Under the pieces are notes generated by a model. It made no database searches, was not told the origin of the DNA, and worked only from the letters and a program-made list of their open reading frames with translations. Made by a program: the position numbers and the translations under genes. This document shows positions 10,053 through 17,445 of a stretch of DNA of 38,115 nt, piece by piece (within the stretch, counting starts at the first letter, position 1; each line of letters starts with the position of its first letter). This stretch comes from Reyranella sp. (lineage in GTDB: Bacteria > Pseudomonadota > Alphaproteobacteria > Reyranellales > Reyranellaceae): NCBI GenBank assembly GCA_019745575.1, contig JAIETA010000138.1:1-38115 (forward strand), read 5' to 3'.

Positions 10053-10691
10053 CTAGAACCAACGTTCCGGGACAAATATGACGTCCCCGGGGCCGACCGG
10101 GGTATCCTCGGTAACAGTCTCTTCTTCTCCGGCCGTCGAATTGAACCGCTTGACCGTAATCCGCGTCTTCGAAGCGCGGCGCGTGTAGCCGCCGGCGATC
10201 GTCACAGCCTGAACGACATTGATGCCGGACACATAGGGAAACGGACCCGGCCGACTCACTTCGCCGTGGATGTAGAAAGGTCGGCGCGCGGTCAGATCGA
10301 CCGTCAGCTTCGGATTGCGCAACAGGCCGTCGGCCCGGTAGCGGTCCCGCAGCATCGCCTCGATCTCGGCGGTGGTCATGCCGACGACGGAGACGCGCCC
10401 GGCCATCCGTGGTGCGATCACGCCCGTCGAGTCGACTTCGTAGTCGCCGGACAGCTCGGTGTCGGACAGCACGACGACGCGCACCTTGTCGCCCGGCGCC
10501 ACCCGGTACTCGCCCATGCGCACCGTCTGGGTGACCTGCGAGGGCTGCTGCAGCGTCTTGGTGGACATCGGCGGCTGCGGATCGCAGGCGCCGAGCGCCA
10601 GCAGCGCGCCGAGAGCCCACACCAGGAGGCTCGAGCGGCGCCCGCGGACGCCACGCTGCCGGGAAAAAAGGGAAGACACGTTCGTCACCAC
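10053..10691 (-). CDS. Outer-membrane polysaccharide export (OPX) lipoprotein, short GumB-like form
   Basis: Forms the periplasmic/outer-membrane channel part of polysaccharide export. At 212 residues it is near GumB size and far shorter than E. coli Wza (about 380). It has a lipoprotein signal with lipobox LGAC and lipidated Cys36, then the Poly_export domain (YRVAPGDKVRVVVL, about 62-75, through about 135). One SLBB-type domain follows (PFYIHGEVSRPGPFPY onward, about 138-205). It ends in DVIFVPERWF without the C-terminal amphipathic helix that forms the Wza outer-membrane pore. The GTG start lies 1 nt after the beta-barrel gene's stop, so translation is probably coupled. It likely needs a separate barrel partner. 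Confidence 0.9.
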   Translation of the reverse strand: MVTNVSSLFSRQRGVRGRRSSLLVWALGALLALGACDPQPPMSTKTLQQPSQVTQTVRMGEYRVAPGDKVRVVVLSDTELSGDYEVDSTGVIAPRMAGRVSVVGMTTAEIEAMLRDRYRADGLLRNPKLTVDLTARRPFYIHGEVSRPGPFPYVSGINVVQAVTIAGGYTRRASKTRITVKRFNSTAGEEETVTEDTPVGPGDVIFVPERWF

Positions 10692-10692
10692 G

Positions 10693-12039
10693 TCACCGCG
10701 CAGCCGTCAGCCGAATTGAGAACATGTTGCGCGTAAAGGACGGTCCGCCGGCGGCAACGTCGGTCGACCATCCCTGCGTATACTCGTAGAGCGGGCCGAT
10801 CATGACCTGCGGCCGCAGCGAATACATGACGCCGATCGAGCCCTTCACGAAATAGTCGGTGCGCGGATTCACGTTGGGCACGCCGAATGCGGGCGTGTAG
10901 TCGGCGCTGTTGTAGGAGGCGCCACCAACGGCCTGCCACGGGCCGTGGACATTGTAGGTGAAGTCCGCGCCGATCGCCGTGTTGATGAAGTTCTGGTAGT
11001 TCGTCAGCGCCGACTCGTTGATGCTCCGCAGGATCTGCGGGCGTATCGTGAGCGGCTCATAGCCGTTCCAGGTTCCGGTGAGGCCGAACACCGAAGTTCC
11101 CGTGGTCGTGCCGTCGTAGATGTAGGACAGGCTTTGGAAGCCGACGAAGCCCTCGAGCATCGACTTCTCGCTGAGCCTCGTCGTTGCTCCGAAATTCACG
11201 CCCCAACTGCGCGAATCGCGCTGCTGCCCCGCGATATTGATCTGCTGGACGTAGATGCGCTGATTGAGGGTGGGTGCGATGAAGACCGAGGTGTCGTCGG
11301 TGATCTCGTAGCCGAGGCGGATCCGTTCGTCGAACTCGGTGCGGTCGCGGCTTAAGCCCGGCAGGCCGAGCGACGTGATCGTGCTGAAGTCGTAGTACCA
11401 GTAGCGCGTCGCCGCGCCGGTCAGCTGGTAGAAGAACCGGTTGAAGCGCTGGTAGAAATTGATCTCGATCGGCAGCGTATCAGCCACCGTCGGCGCCTGC
11501 GCGAACGCCACGTTGGGCGTTCCCAGTGCCTCGGTGCTCCGCCGGTAGGCGATCAGGCCGGTCGCATAGATGTTATCGCGGATGTCGAGCTTGCCCGACA
11601 CCTGCAGGCCGTAGTTCACGAAATTCTGGGTGGGCGCGCTGGTGTAGAAGCCGAAGCCGCCGGTCGCCAGCAGGCTGATCGAATGGTTCAGCCACATCGA
11701 CTTGAGTTCCAGCCGCGGCTGGATCGTCGTGAACGGAGATCCTACGGGCGGCGTCGTCGCCGGCGACGAGGCGAAGACGTTGTCGTCAAAGCCCTGCATC
11801 AGGGCGATGCTGGGATAGAGCGTGAAGGCGCCCAGCGTCGTTCCAAGTTCGTCGCCCAGAACCCGCTGCTCCGGCACCGGCAGCAGATCGGCCGGCGATA
11901 TCTCAAGCTCTTCGATGGTCTGCAGGGCGGGCGTCGGCGTCTCGATCTGGGCCTCCGCGCCCGACACGACACAGGACAGCAGGACCCACCCGAGGACCGG
12001 CGACCACAGTAGTTGCGAGCGATTCGCATTTATTGCCAT
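10693..12039 (-). CDS. Outer-membrane beta-barrel protein (BBP2_2-like) of the export operon
   Basis: A 448-residue outer-membrane protein. It begins with a typical signal peptide (about residues 1-30, ending VVSGAEAQ) and an acidic linker. The rest alternates short polar turns with amphipathic strands rich in Tyr, Phe, Asn and Gly (for example FNRFFYQLTGAATRYWYY and RIRLGYEITDDTSVFIAP), as in putative beta-barrel porin family 2. Such barrels sit in many alphaproteobacterial exopolysaccharide clusters. ATG 12039 was chosen because the signal peptide begins there; the frame extends to a TTG at 12111 that overlaps the previous stop. It lies directly upstream of the OPX gene (1-nt gap), so a pore partnership is likely but inferred. 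Confidence 0.82.
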   Translation of the reverse strand: MAINANRSQLLWSPVLGWVLLSCVVSGAEAQIETPTPALQTIEELEISPADLLPVPEQRVLGDELGTTLGAFTLYPSIALMQGFDDNVFASSPATTPPVGSPFTTIQPRLELKSMWLNHSISLLATGGFGFYTSAPTQNFVNYGLQVSGKLDIRDNIYATGLIAYRRSTEALGTPNVAFAQAPTVADTLPIEINFYQRFNRFFYQLTGAATRYWYYDFSTITSLGLPGLSRDRTEFDERIRLGYEITDDTSVFIAPTLNQRIYVQQINIAGQQRDSRSWGVNFGATTRLSEKSMLEGFVGFQSLSYIYDGTTTGTSVFGLTGTWNGYEPLTIRPQILRSINESALTNYQNFINTAIGADFTYNVHGPWQAVGGASYNSADYTPAFGVPNVNPRTDYFVKGSIGVMYSLRPQVMIGPLYEYTQGWSTDVAAGGPSFTRNMFSIRLTAAR

Positions 12040-12107
12040 CGGAACTGCTGTCCAACCCGGTATCGGCCCGAGGGTGGGCTGAAAGAAAAATGGGGCGGCC
12101 TGAACTA

Positions 12108-12761
12108 TCAAGTGCAGCTAGCGCAATTCTGCGGCGGCGGCGGAAACACAGTCGGCGGCAGCGGGCCCGGATTCGGAAAGAACACTGTCGGCGGCCCCGA
12201 CACGACCGGCGGCGGAGTCGGCGCACTTGGCGGCGTCGACGGCGGCGGAGCAATCGTGTTCACGACATTTGCGATCGCCTCCGAGCTGGGCGGAGTCGTG
12301 CCCCCCAGGAACTGCGCCAGGAGCTGGTTGAGGGTCGTGACGTTGCCAGGAAGCAAGCCCGGCGGCGGCGGCGGCAAGGCGCCCTGTGCCGCCGGCGGCG
12401 GCGCCGGCGGCAGGGCAACATTCTGGATCGGGCCGGCGCCCTGAAGAGGCCCCGAACCCTGCAACGGACCGGAGCCCTGAAGGGGACCCGACCCTTGCAG
12501 CGGACCAGCACCCTGGAGTGGGCCGGCACCCTGCAACGGGCCGGCGCCCTGGAGTGGGCCGGCGCCTTGCAGTGGACCGGCGCCCTGAAGCGGACCGGCT
12601 CCCTGCTGCGGCCCCTGCTGCGGGCCTTGCCCCTCTTGCTGCTGCTGAGCGACCTGCTGGCCATCGACCTGCGGCGGAAAGCTCTGCGCGCCGGCGGCGC
12701 TCGCATAGAGCAAGCCCGACACGATCACGAAACACTGCGCCCTAAGTGCAATTTTAGACAT
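12108..12761 (-). CDS. Secreted GAGPLQ-repeat, proline-rich protein of unknown function
   Basis: I do not recognise a family. The 217-residue product has a strong signal peptide (MSKIALRAQ..., predicted cleavage after SAAGA, about residue 25), a Gln-rich stretch, then ten hexapeptide copies: GAGPLQ (six), GSGPLQ (three) and GAGPIQ (one). A Pro/Ala linker follows, then a short helix-like segment (TTLNQLLAQFLGG), and a Pro-rich tail ending in a CASC motif one residue before the C-terminus. The composition recalls elastin- or collagen-like low-complexity secreted proteins. An in-frame ATG at 12824 has a better-placed GGAG but would bury the signal peptide behind 21 residues. It is the first gene of the export operon, 68 nt before the beta-barrel gene, which suggests a role at the cell surface or in the matrix (inference). 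Confidence 0.75.
   Translation of the reverse strand: MSKIALRAQCFVIVSGLLYASAAGAQSFPPQVDGQQVAQQQQEGQGPQQGPQQGAGPLQGAGPLQGAGPLQGAGPLQGAGPLQGAGPLQGSGPLQGSGPLQGSGPLQGAGPIQNVALPPAPPPAAQGALPPPPPGLLPGNVTTLNQLLAQFLGGTTPPSSEAIANVVNTIAPPPSTPPSAPTPPPVVSGPPTVFFPNPGPLPPTVFPPPPQNCASCT
12423..12602 (-). repeat. Ten tandem 18-bp repeats coding GAGPLQ hexapeptides
   Basis: Exactly 180 bp made of ten in-frame 18-bp units. The nine Leu-containing copies use four leucine codons (CTT, TTG, CTG, CTC), and Gln uses both CAG and CAA. The DNA units have therefore drifted at silent positions while the peptide stayed constant. No unit is interrupted or out of frame. Confidence 0.95.
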
Positions 12762-12948
12762 GAGACCCAGCCCGACCGCAAAGCAAAGCAACTCTGCCGT
12801 CTTTTTTGAGGAATTCACACCCATCAGACCCCGCTCCGGGGTTCCGGACCGGCGCCGCCCACGTGGAACGGTAAATTACCGGACCGTGCGAAGGAAGCCA
12901 AGTCCCTACGAAGTCATGGAGCTGGACAGATGGGCCGATCGCAATCAC

Positions 12949-12977
12949 TTTATCGAAATCCCATAAAACACAGACAA
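12949..12977 (-). promoter_or_regulatory. Candidate promoter, export operon (proximal)
   Basis: On the minus strand TTGTCT (4/6) is followed by 17 bp and then GATAAA (4/6). It would leave a leader of about 180 nt before the repeat-protein ATG. The match is weak. Confidence 0.3.
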
Positions 12978-13101
12978 CACGGCAATAATACGACGCTGCC
13001 AGACCCGCGGATGGCCGACTGCCGGCCGTCAATCGTCCCACGAGTCCGCAAAAATAATTGCAGAGTCAGCGCAGTGAGTAAATTTGTCGCTGCTGATTCA
13101 A

Positions 13102-13129
13102 TTTATATCACAGAATCTCAATGAGATAA
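13102..13129 (-). promoter_or_regulatory. Candidate promoter with overlapping palindrome, export operon (distal)
   Basis: On the minus strand TTATCT (3/6) is followed by 16 bp and then TATAAA (5/6). A 13-bp perfect inverted repeat at 13115-13127 covers the -35 element and part of the spacer, where a repressor or activator could bind. Confidence 0.3.
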
Positions 13130-13138
13130 AAGGATTTC

Positions 13139-14326
13139 CTACACCAAAACATTAGAACTTCCTCCTGGCGGACCGTTGCGACCGTTGTCCGGCCGCTGGC
13201 CCTGCCGGTCTGCCAGCGCTTCGAGCGCGGCAGCGAACCCAGCCGGATCGCCGCACTGCACGCGCCAGTATCCCGCACTCGATCCGTGGGCGAGCAGGTC
13301 GACATCCGACGCTGCGCTGCCGACGAAGACGACCGGCCTCCCCGACTCGATACAGGCGTAGATCTTGGAGGGCATAACGAAGCCCACGAAAGCGTCCTTC
13401 AGCGTCACGAGATGCGCATCGGCGGCGCGCAGCAGACCGGCCAGACGCTCCAGGGGAACCGGCGCAGACTTGTGAAAGGGAAGCCCCTGCTCCACGAACC
13501 GATGGGCTAGATCGTCGGCGCCGGCTCCCGTCGCGCTCAGCCAGAGACGCACCCGTCCGGAGCCCTGGCGGTGGTGCAGCCTGTACCCCTCGGCAACAGT
13601 CTCGACTTCATGGGCCACGCCGTAGTTGCCGGCATAGAGAAGGACGCAGGCTCCGGCGAGCGTGGGCGGTCGCGGCTCGACGACGGTGTCCGCCGCGAAC
13701 GATACCGGCGAACCATCGCGGACCAGCGCCATCGCCGGGTCCGGTACACCGGTATCGCGCAGACGCCGGCGCTGGTCTTCGCCGAGAACCTCGAAGGCAT
13801 CGACGCGGCGGCGCCAGAAGTTGGTGACGGCAAGCAGCAAGCCGAGCAGCGGCGAGGGACGGTCTCGAGCGGCTATCAGGCATTCGGGGTGGAAGTCCGT
13901 GATGCGATAGACCAGGCGACCACGCCACAGGAACGCCAGTGGCCCGAGCAGGTGGATCAGGAATGGCGGCGAGCCGGTGAACAGGATGCCGTGTGCCGCC
14001 CGCAGGGCGCCAAAGCCCGCGGCGAGCAGCCGTACGTCGGCGGCGATCGTCCAGGCCAGTCGCCCGAGCAGCGAGCCGCGCGGCACCGGCCGCGACGACA
14101 GGCGTATCTCGGTGAGCGTGCCCTTGCCTCTTGCGCCGCGCACTTTGGAGCCGGCGCCGGAGGTCAGGCCGATCAGCGTCACGTCGTGGCCAGCCTCGGC
14201 CAGGGCGCGGGCTCGCATCTGCATGTACTGGCCGACGGCGCCGAAATCGGGCGGCAACCAATCGGCGATGATGACCAGCCGTCGCTCCGACGCCGGGTCG
14301 AAGGGGCTGTGGACCAGCAGATCCAT
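13139..14326 (-). CDS. Glycosyltransferase, GT4-like (WbuB-type)
   Basis: A 395-residue GT-B fold enzyme that probably adds one sugar to the lipid-linked chain at the cytosolic membrane face. The N-terminal domain opens with a conserved-type start (RRLVIIADWLPPDFGAVGQY) containing the early Gly region. The C-terminal domain has LLYAGNYG and the donor-binding region MPSKIYACIESGRPVVFVG, typical of WbuB-like GT4 proteins in place of a full EX7E. ATG 14326 overlaps the TGA of the preceding glycosyltransferase (TGATG), so translation is coupled. A GC-rich 5' extension of the frame has no family content. Donor and acceptor are unknown. Confidence 0.85.
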   Translation of the reverse strand: MDLLVHSPFDPASERRLVIIADWLPPDFGAVGQYMQMRARALAEAGHDVTLIGLTSGAGSKVRGARGKGTLTEIRLSSRPVPRGSLLGRLAWTIAADVRLLAAGFGALRAAHGILFTGSPPFLIHLLGPLAFLWRGRLVYRITDFHPECLIAARDRPSPLLGLLLAVTNFWRRRVDAFEVLGEDQRRRLRDTGVPDPAMALVRDGSPVSFAADTVVEPRPPTLAGACVLLYAGNYGVAHEVETVAEGYRLHHRQGSGRVRLWLSATGAGADDLAHRFVEQGLPFHKSAPVPLERLAGLLRAADAHLVTLKDAFVGFVMPSKIYACIESGRPVVFVGSAASDVDLLAHGSSAGYWRVQCGDPAGFAAALEALADRQGQRPDNGRNGPPGGSSNVLV

Positions 14327-15525
14327 CACGCGCCGCCTTTCGCGCAACTCGGCGAGTCGAGAACGGAACGATAAAGCGCCGCCATGCGCCGTGCGATCGT
14401 CGACCAGCCATAGTGCGCGACGACATGGGCGCGGCCCGCTTCTCCCATGCCACGGCATCCGTCGGCATCGGCCAGCATCGCCCGCAACCCGGCCGCAATG
14501 GCGGCCGGCGTGGGATCGACGACCAGGCCGGCGCCGGTCTCGCGCACGATCTCGGCCATGCCGACGTCAGGTGTGGCAAGCACCGGCAGGCCGCGGCGCA
14601 TCGCCTCGAAGGCGGCCAGGCCGAAATTCTCCGACAGCGAGGTCATGGCAAACAGAGTTGCTGCGGCAAACAGCGCCTCCTTGTCGGCGCCATCGACGTG
14701 GCGTGCGAGGATTGTCACGCGTCCGGCGAGACCCAGGCGTTCGACTTCCGACGCAAGGAAGGCGGCATGACCGCCGGCGTCGCCGCCCGCGATCACCAGC
14801 CGCGCGGCCGGCGCCTCGGCCACGGCGGCGATCAGGCGATCGAAGCCCTTCTCCCAGCTGATGCGTCCCAGCGCCAGCACGAACCGGCCGCGGGCGATGG
14901 CGGCCGCCACGTCGGCCGCCGGCGGCGCCGCCGACCAGGCCGGAGGGTCGTCGACGCCATGCGGAATGGTGACGATGGCCGGCAGCGACCAGCCGAAGCC
15001 TGCGATGTGGCCGGCCTCGACGGTCGACGTCGCGTGAATGGCCGCGGCGTGCTCGAGAGTCGTGCGCTCGATCAGGGCAAGCCAGGCCGCCTTCACCCAA
15101 CGGCTCTTGCGACGGATCAGGTCGGGCACGAGCATGCCGCGCGGCGAGCTGACATAAGGCACCTTGTGGGCCCTGGCCGCCCGCGCCGCCGCCCAGATCG
15201 GCCAGAGAAAGACGGCGTGGACGTGAACCAGATCGAAACCGGCCACCGAACGGGCAAGGGCGCGGCGCATCGGCGGCGACCAGTAGAGGCGACGCAGCAG
15301 GCGGCTTGGAAAGTAGGTGACCTTCACGCCTTCTAGATCGACCGGCTGAAGCAGCGGCACGTCGCTGTCCGACGGCCCGTCGACGCTGGTGGTGTAGACG
15401 TGCACGTCATGGCCTTCGGCCGCCAATCCGCGGCAGAGGGCGTGAACGGAGCGGATCGGACCGCCATACCGGACGGCGGGCAGGTAGGTCGGAACGACAT
15501 GAAGGAGGCGCAGTTGCTTGCTCAC
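14326..15525 (-). CDS. Glycosyltransferase family 4
   Basis: A 399-residue retaining GT-B enzyme. The N-terminus LRLLHVVPTYLPAVRYGGPI carries the GG acceptor-side motif. The C-terminal Rossmann domain has LALGRISWEKGFDRLIAA (a GRxxxxKG-type phosphate-binding segment) and the EX7E motif in SENFGLAAFEAMRRGLPV. GTG 15525 was chosen because GGAG precedes it by 5 nt and homology-like sequence begins there; the frame also reaches an ATG at 15636 that shares a CATG with the divergent deacetylase start. It ends in a TGATG overlap with the next glycosyltransferase. Sugar specificity is not deducible. Confidence 0.9.
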   Translation of the reverse strand: MSKQLRLLHVVPTYLPAVRYGGPIRSVHALCRGLAAEGHDVHVYTTSVDGPSDSDVPLLQPVDLEGVKVTYFPSRLLRRLYWSPPMRRALARSVAGFDLVHVHAVFLWPIWAAARAARAHKVPYVSSPRGMLVPDLIRRKSRWVKAAWLALIERTTLEHAAAIHATSTVEAGHIAGFGWSLPAIVTIPHGVDDPPAWSAAPPAADVAAAIARGRFVLALGRISWEKGFDRLIAAVAEAPAARLVIAGGDAGGHAAFLASEVERLGLAGRVTILARHVDGADKEALFAAATLFAMTSLSENFGLAAFEAMRRGLPVLATPDVGMAEIVRETGAGLVVDPTPAAIAAGLRAMLADADGCRGMGEAGRAHVVAHYGWSTIARRMAALYRSVLDSPSCAKGGA

Positions 15526-15634
15526 AAATTCTCCGGCCTCCCGGATCAGATCGCTCCGGTAGCTTGCGGCGCTACCGCCTTCAATAGCATAACAGCCGGC
15601 ATGACCGGCAGAGGGCGGCGATCCGGCGGATGAC

Positions 15635-16708
15635 ATGAAGCTGCGGATCTACTTCCGGCCGGCGCTCGTCGTCCTGCTGCTGGGCGCCGCCGCCGCCGCC
15701 TTGTGGCTGGCGACTCTGGGGCTCGCGCCCGGCCTCGGCGCGACGGCGGTCGCCGCCTTTGCCGTCTTCTATAGCGCGCTGTTCGCGTTTTCCGGCTGGG
15801 CCTTGTGGCGCATCGCGGTGCTCGAACGCTGGCTCGCCTGGGACTCGCCCGCCCGCCTGCTGATCCTCGCGCCGCACGAGGATGACTGCGTGATCTGCGC
15901 CGGCGGCCTCGGCCTGCGCAACCGGCGGCTGGGCGGCGCCACCCGCATCGTCTACCTCGCGCGCGACGAGGCGCCGGGCCTGCCGCAAACTCGCGCCGAG
16001 GAGGCCCGCGCCGCCTGGCGCGTGGCGGGGCTGGAAGACGGCGACCTGGTGTTTCTCGATCTGCTGCCGCCGCTGCGCCGGCGCGATCCGGGCAAGCTTC
16101 GCGCCGCCGCCGCGGCGTTGCGCGGCATCGTCGACGAGTTCAAACCGACGGCCATCGTCGTTCCCATGTTCGAGGGCGGCCATGTCCACCACGACATGAC
16201 GGCGGCCCTGATCGGCTGCGTCGTCACACCCGAGGACCGCTGCGAGATCTTCGAAGCGCCGGAGTACGGGCCCTACCTGTCGCTGTGGCACACGCCGCAT
16301 CGCCTCCTGGGACTTCTGGCGCGCTGGCTGTTCGGTCTGGTCGCCTACTACGGACCGGCCGACGGCGTCGACGGCCGGCCGGTCTCGAAGCTCCGCCTCG
16401 ATGCCCACGAACTCGACACCAAGCGCCGCATGCTGGCCGCCTTCGCGAGCCAGAATGCGCCGTCCCTCGTCGCCACCCGAGGCTATCCCGACCGACTTGT
16501 GCGATGGCGCGACGCGCGGCCGATGCACGAGCCGTTCGACTTCGCCCGCTCCTACCTCAGCTTCGTGTTGGCGGCCCGACGCGTTCTGCCGCGGCGGCTC
16601 GTCGACCGGCTGTTCCCGGTGCAGCCGGGAACCGTCGGACGCGAGGAGGCGATCACCGACTGGCGCCGCGAATGGGAAGAAGCCGGTCAGTCGCCGCGGC
16701 GGCGATAG
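15635..16708 (+). CDS. PIG-L/LmbE family deacetylase with N-terminal membrane segments
   Basis: A zinc-dependent N-deacetylase family protein of 357 residues. Relatives act on N-acetylglucosaminyl groups. Two hydrophobic stretches (about 8-30 and 36-60) anchor it to the inner membrane. The metal-binding motif is APHEDD (His81, Asp84; usual form PHPDD), and the third ligand lies in GGHVHHD (His186 likely). It is the only plus-strand gene inside the minus-strand locus. It diverges from a GT4 gene, and its 3' end overlaps the convergent methyltransferase-like gene by 22 nt. The context suggests deacetylation of a sugar in the polysaccharide or its lipid-linked precursor (inference). Confidence 0.88.
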   Translation: MKLRIYFRPALVVLLLGAAAAALWLATLGLAPGLGATAVAAFAVFYSALFAFSGWALWRIAVLERWLAWDSPARLLILAPHEDDCVICAGGLGLRNRRLGGATRIVYLARDEAPGLPQTRAEEARAAWRVAGLEDGDLVFLDLLPPLRRRDPGKLRAAAAALRGIVDEFKPTAIVVPMFEGGHVHHDMTAALIGCVVTPEDRCEIFEAPEYGPYLSLWHTPHRLLGLLARWLFGLVAYYGPADGVDGRPVSKLRLDAHELDTKRRMLAAFASQNAPSLVATRGYPDRLVRWRDARPMHEPFDFARSYLSFVLAARRVLPRRLVDRLFPVQPGTVGREEAITDWRREWEEAGQSPRRR

Positions 16709-17376
16709 AATTCGTAGACGTGGCGAAGCTCGCCCTCGAACCTCTTGCACCATCCCCAGGGCGGCTGATCGGTCGGCTCGAAGAACGGCTGCATGACACC
16801 GAGCTCCATCGGCGACTTCGCCATGTCGCGCGGATTCCAGCCCAGGACCAGCATGCCATCCGGCCGGATCACGTGATGCAGCACCTTCATCGTCGTGCGC
16901 ATGTCCTCGATTTCAACGATGCCGGTTTCGTTCCACTCCGGGATCCGGTATCCCAGGACGCCGTTCAGCACGACGCAGTCGAAGAAACCGGCGGGCCGGT
17001 GGCGGTCGATTTCCTGGATGGGACCGACGATGTGCTGATCGGCGCCCCAAACCCGGGTCAGCGCCAACCGGTCTATGGTCGTGTAGCGGCCGGGATCGTC
17101 GCGGAAGGTCCGTTCATAGTGATAGGTGTAGGACGCCGCGCCGACGAATAGCACCCGGTGGTAGTGGTCGGCCACCCAGGGCATGACTTCGCGCTCGAGG
17201 AAGAGACGCGACGGCTCGTGGTTGATCAGCGTCTCGTAGCCGCGGTTGACGCCGACGATGCGCAGCAGCACGAAACGATGGAACCATTTGGGGACGAGTT
17301 TCTTCGCGCCGGGAAAAAGGCCGTTGAGCCAGTACAGAGGCGCGACGATGAGTGATTTCTTGAGGGACGCCCACAC
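16687..17376 (-). CDS. SAM-dependent methyltransferase-like protein
   Basis: A 229-residue protein with a class I methyltransferase outline. A beta-strand/loop VLFVGAASYTYHYE (74-87) sits where motif I is expected. FFDCVVLNGVLGY follows (about 130-142), then a late strand VIRPDGMLVLGWN. The usual GxGxG is replaced by GAAS, so cofactor binding is plausible but unproven. The N-terminal LIVAPLYWLNGLFPG may associate with the membrane. It follows the double glycosyltransferase in the same direction after a 69-nt gap, and its 3' end runs 22 nt into the deacetylase gene. Sugar O-methylation is the likely role by context. Confidence 0.65.
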   Translation of the reverse strand: MWASLKKSLIVAPLYWLNGLFPGAKKLVPKWFHRFVLLRIVGVNRGYETLINHEPSRLFLEREVMPWVADHYHRVLFVGAASYTYHYERTFRDDPGRYTTIDRLALTRVWGADQHIVGPIQEIDRHRPAGFFDCVVLNGVLGYRIPEWNETGIVEIEDMRTTMKVLHHVIRPDGMLVLGWNPRDMAKSPMELGVMQPFFEPTDQPPWGWCKRFEGELRHVYEFYRRRGD

Positions 17377-17445
17377 TTGGCCAGATCCTTTCAGTAGTTA
17401 GTGTCCGAAGCGGCCGCCCCGCCGGCGGAGACGGCGCGTCGAAAG

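Larger units (their letters stand above)
12762..13138 (-). promoter_or_regulatory. AT-rich upstream region of the export operon
   Basis: A 377-bp gap with no gene and visibly lower GC than its surroundings, especially 13040-13138. It separates the glycosyltransferase operon end (stop at 13139) from the repeat-protein start. It contains two possible sigma-70-type promoters (12949-12977 and 13102-13129), a 13-bp palindrome (13115-13127, ATCTCA-A-TGAGAT) overlapping the upstream -35 element, and a 6-bp GC hairpin near 12831-12845. The most likely role is control of the downstream repeat-protein, barrel, OPX and kinase genes. Confidence 0.55.

Noticed and set aside
12386..12745. Open frames on the plus strand across the 18-bp repeats
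   Set aside because: Any stop-free 18-bp unit leaves all frames open when repeated. Only the minus-strand frame has a signal peptide and silent-site drift.
12829..12848. GC hairpin near 12831-12845 as an intrinsic terminator
   Set aside because: The stem is only 6 bp and is not followed by a T-tract on either strand.
13010..13045. A sigma-54-type promoter (TGGC...TTGC) upstream of the export operon
   Set aside because: The GG and GC dinucleotides near 12984-13004 are about 15 nt apart instead of the required 10.
15634..15637. Two divergent genes sharing one CATG as both start codons
   Set aside because: The glycosyltransferase more likely starts at GTG 15525, where a Shine-Dalgarno and the conserved N-terminus coincide; the 37 extra residues have no homology-like content.
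15581..16753. A 390-codon minus-strand open frame opposite the PIG-L deacetylase
   Set aside because: The plus-strand product has the zinc-binding motifs; the minus-strand product is low-complexity and overlaps both neighbours' ends.
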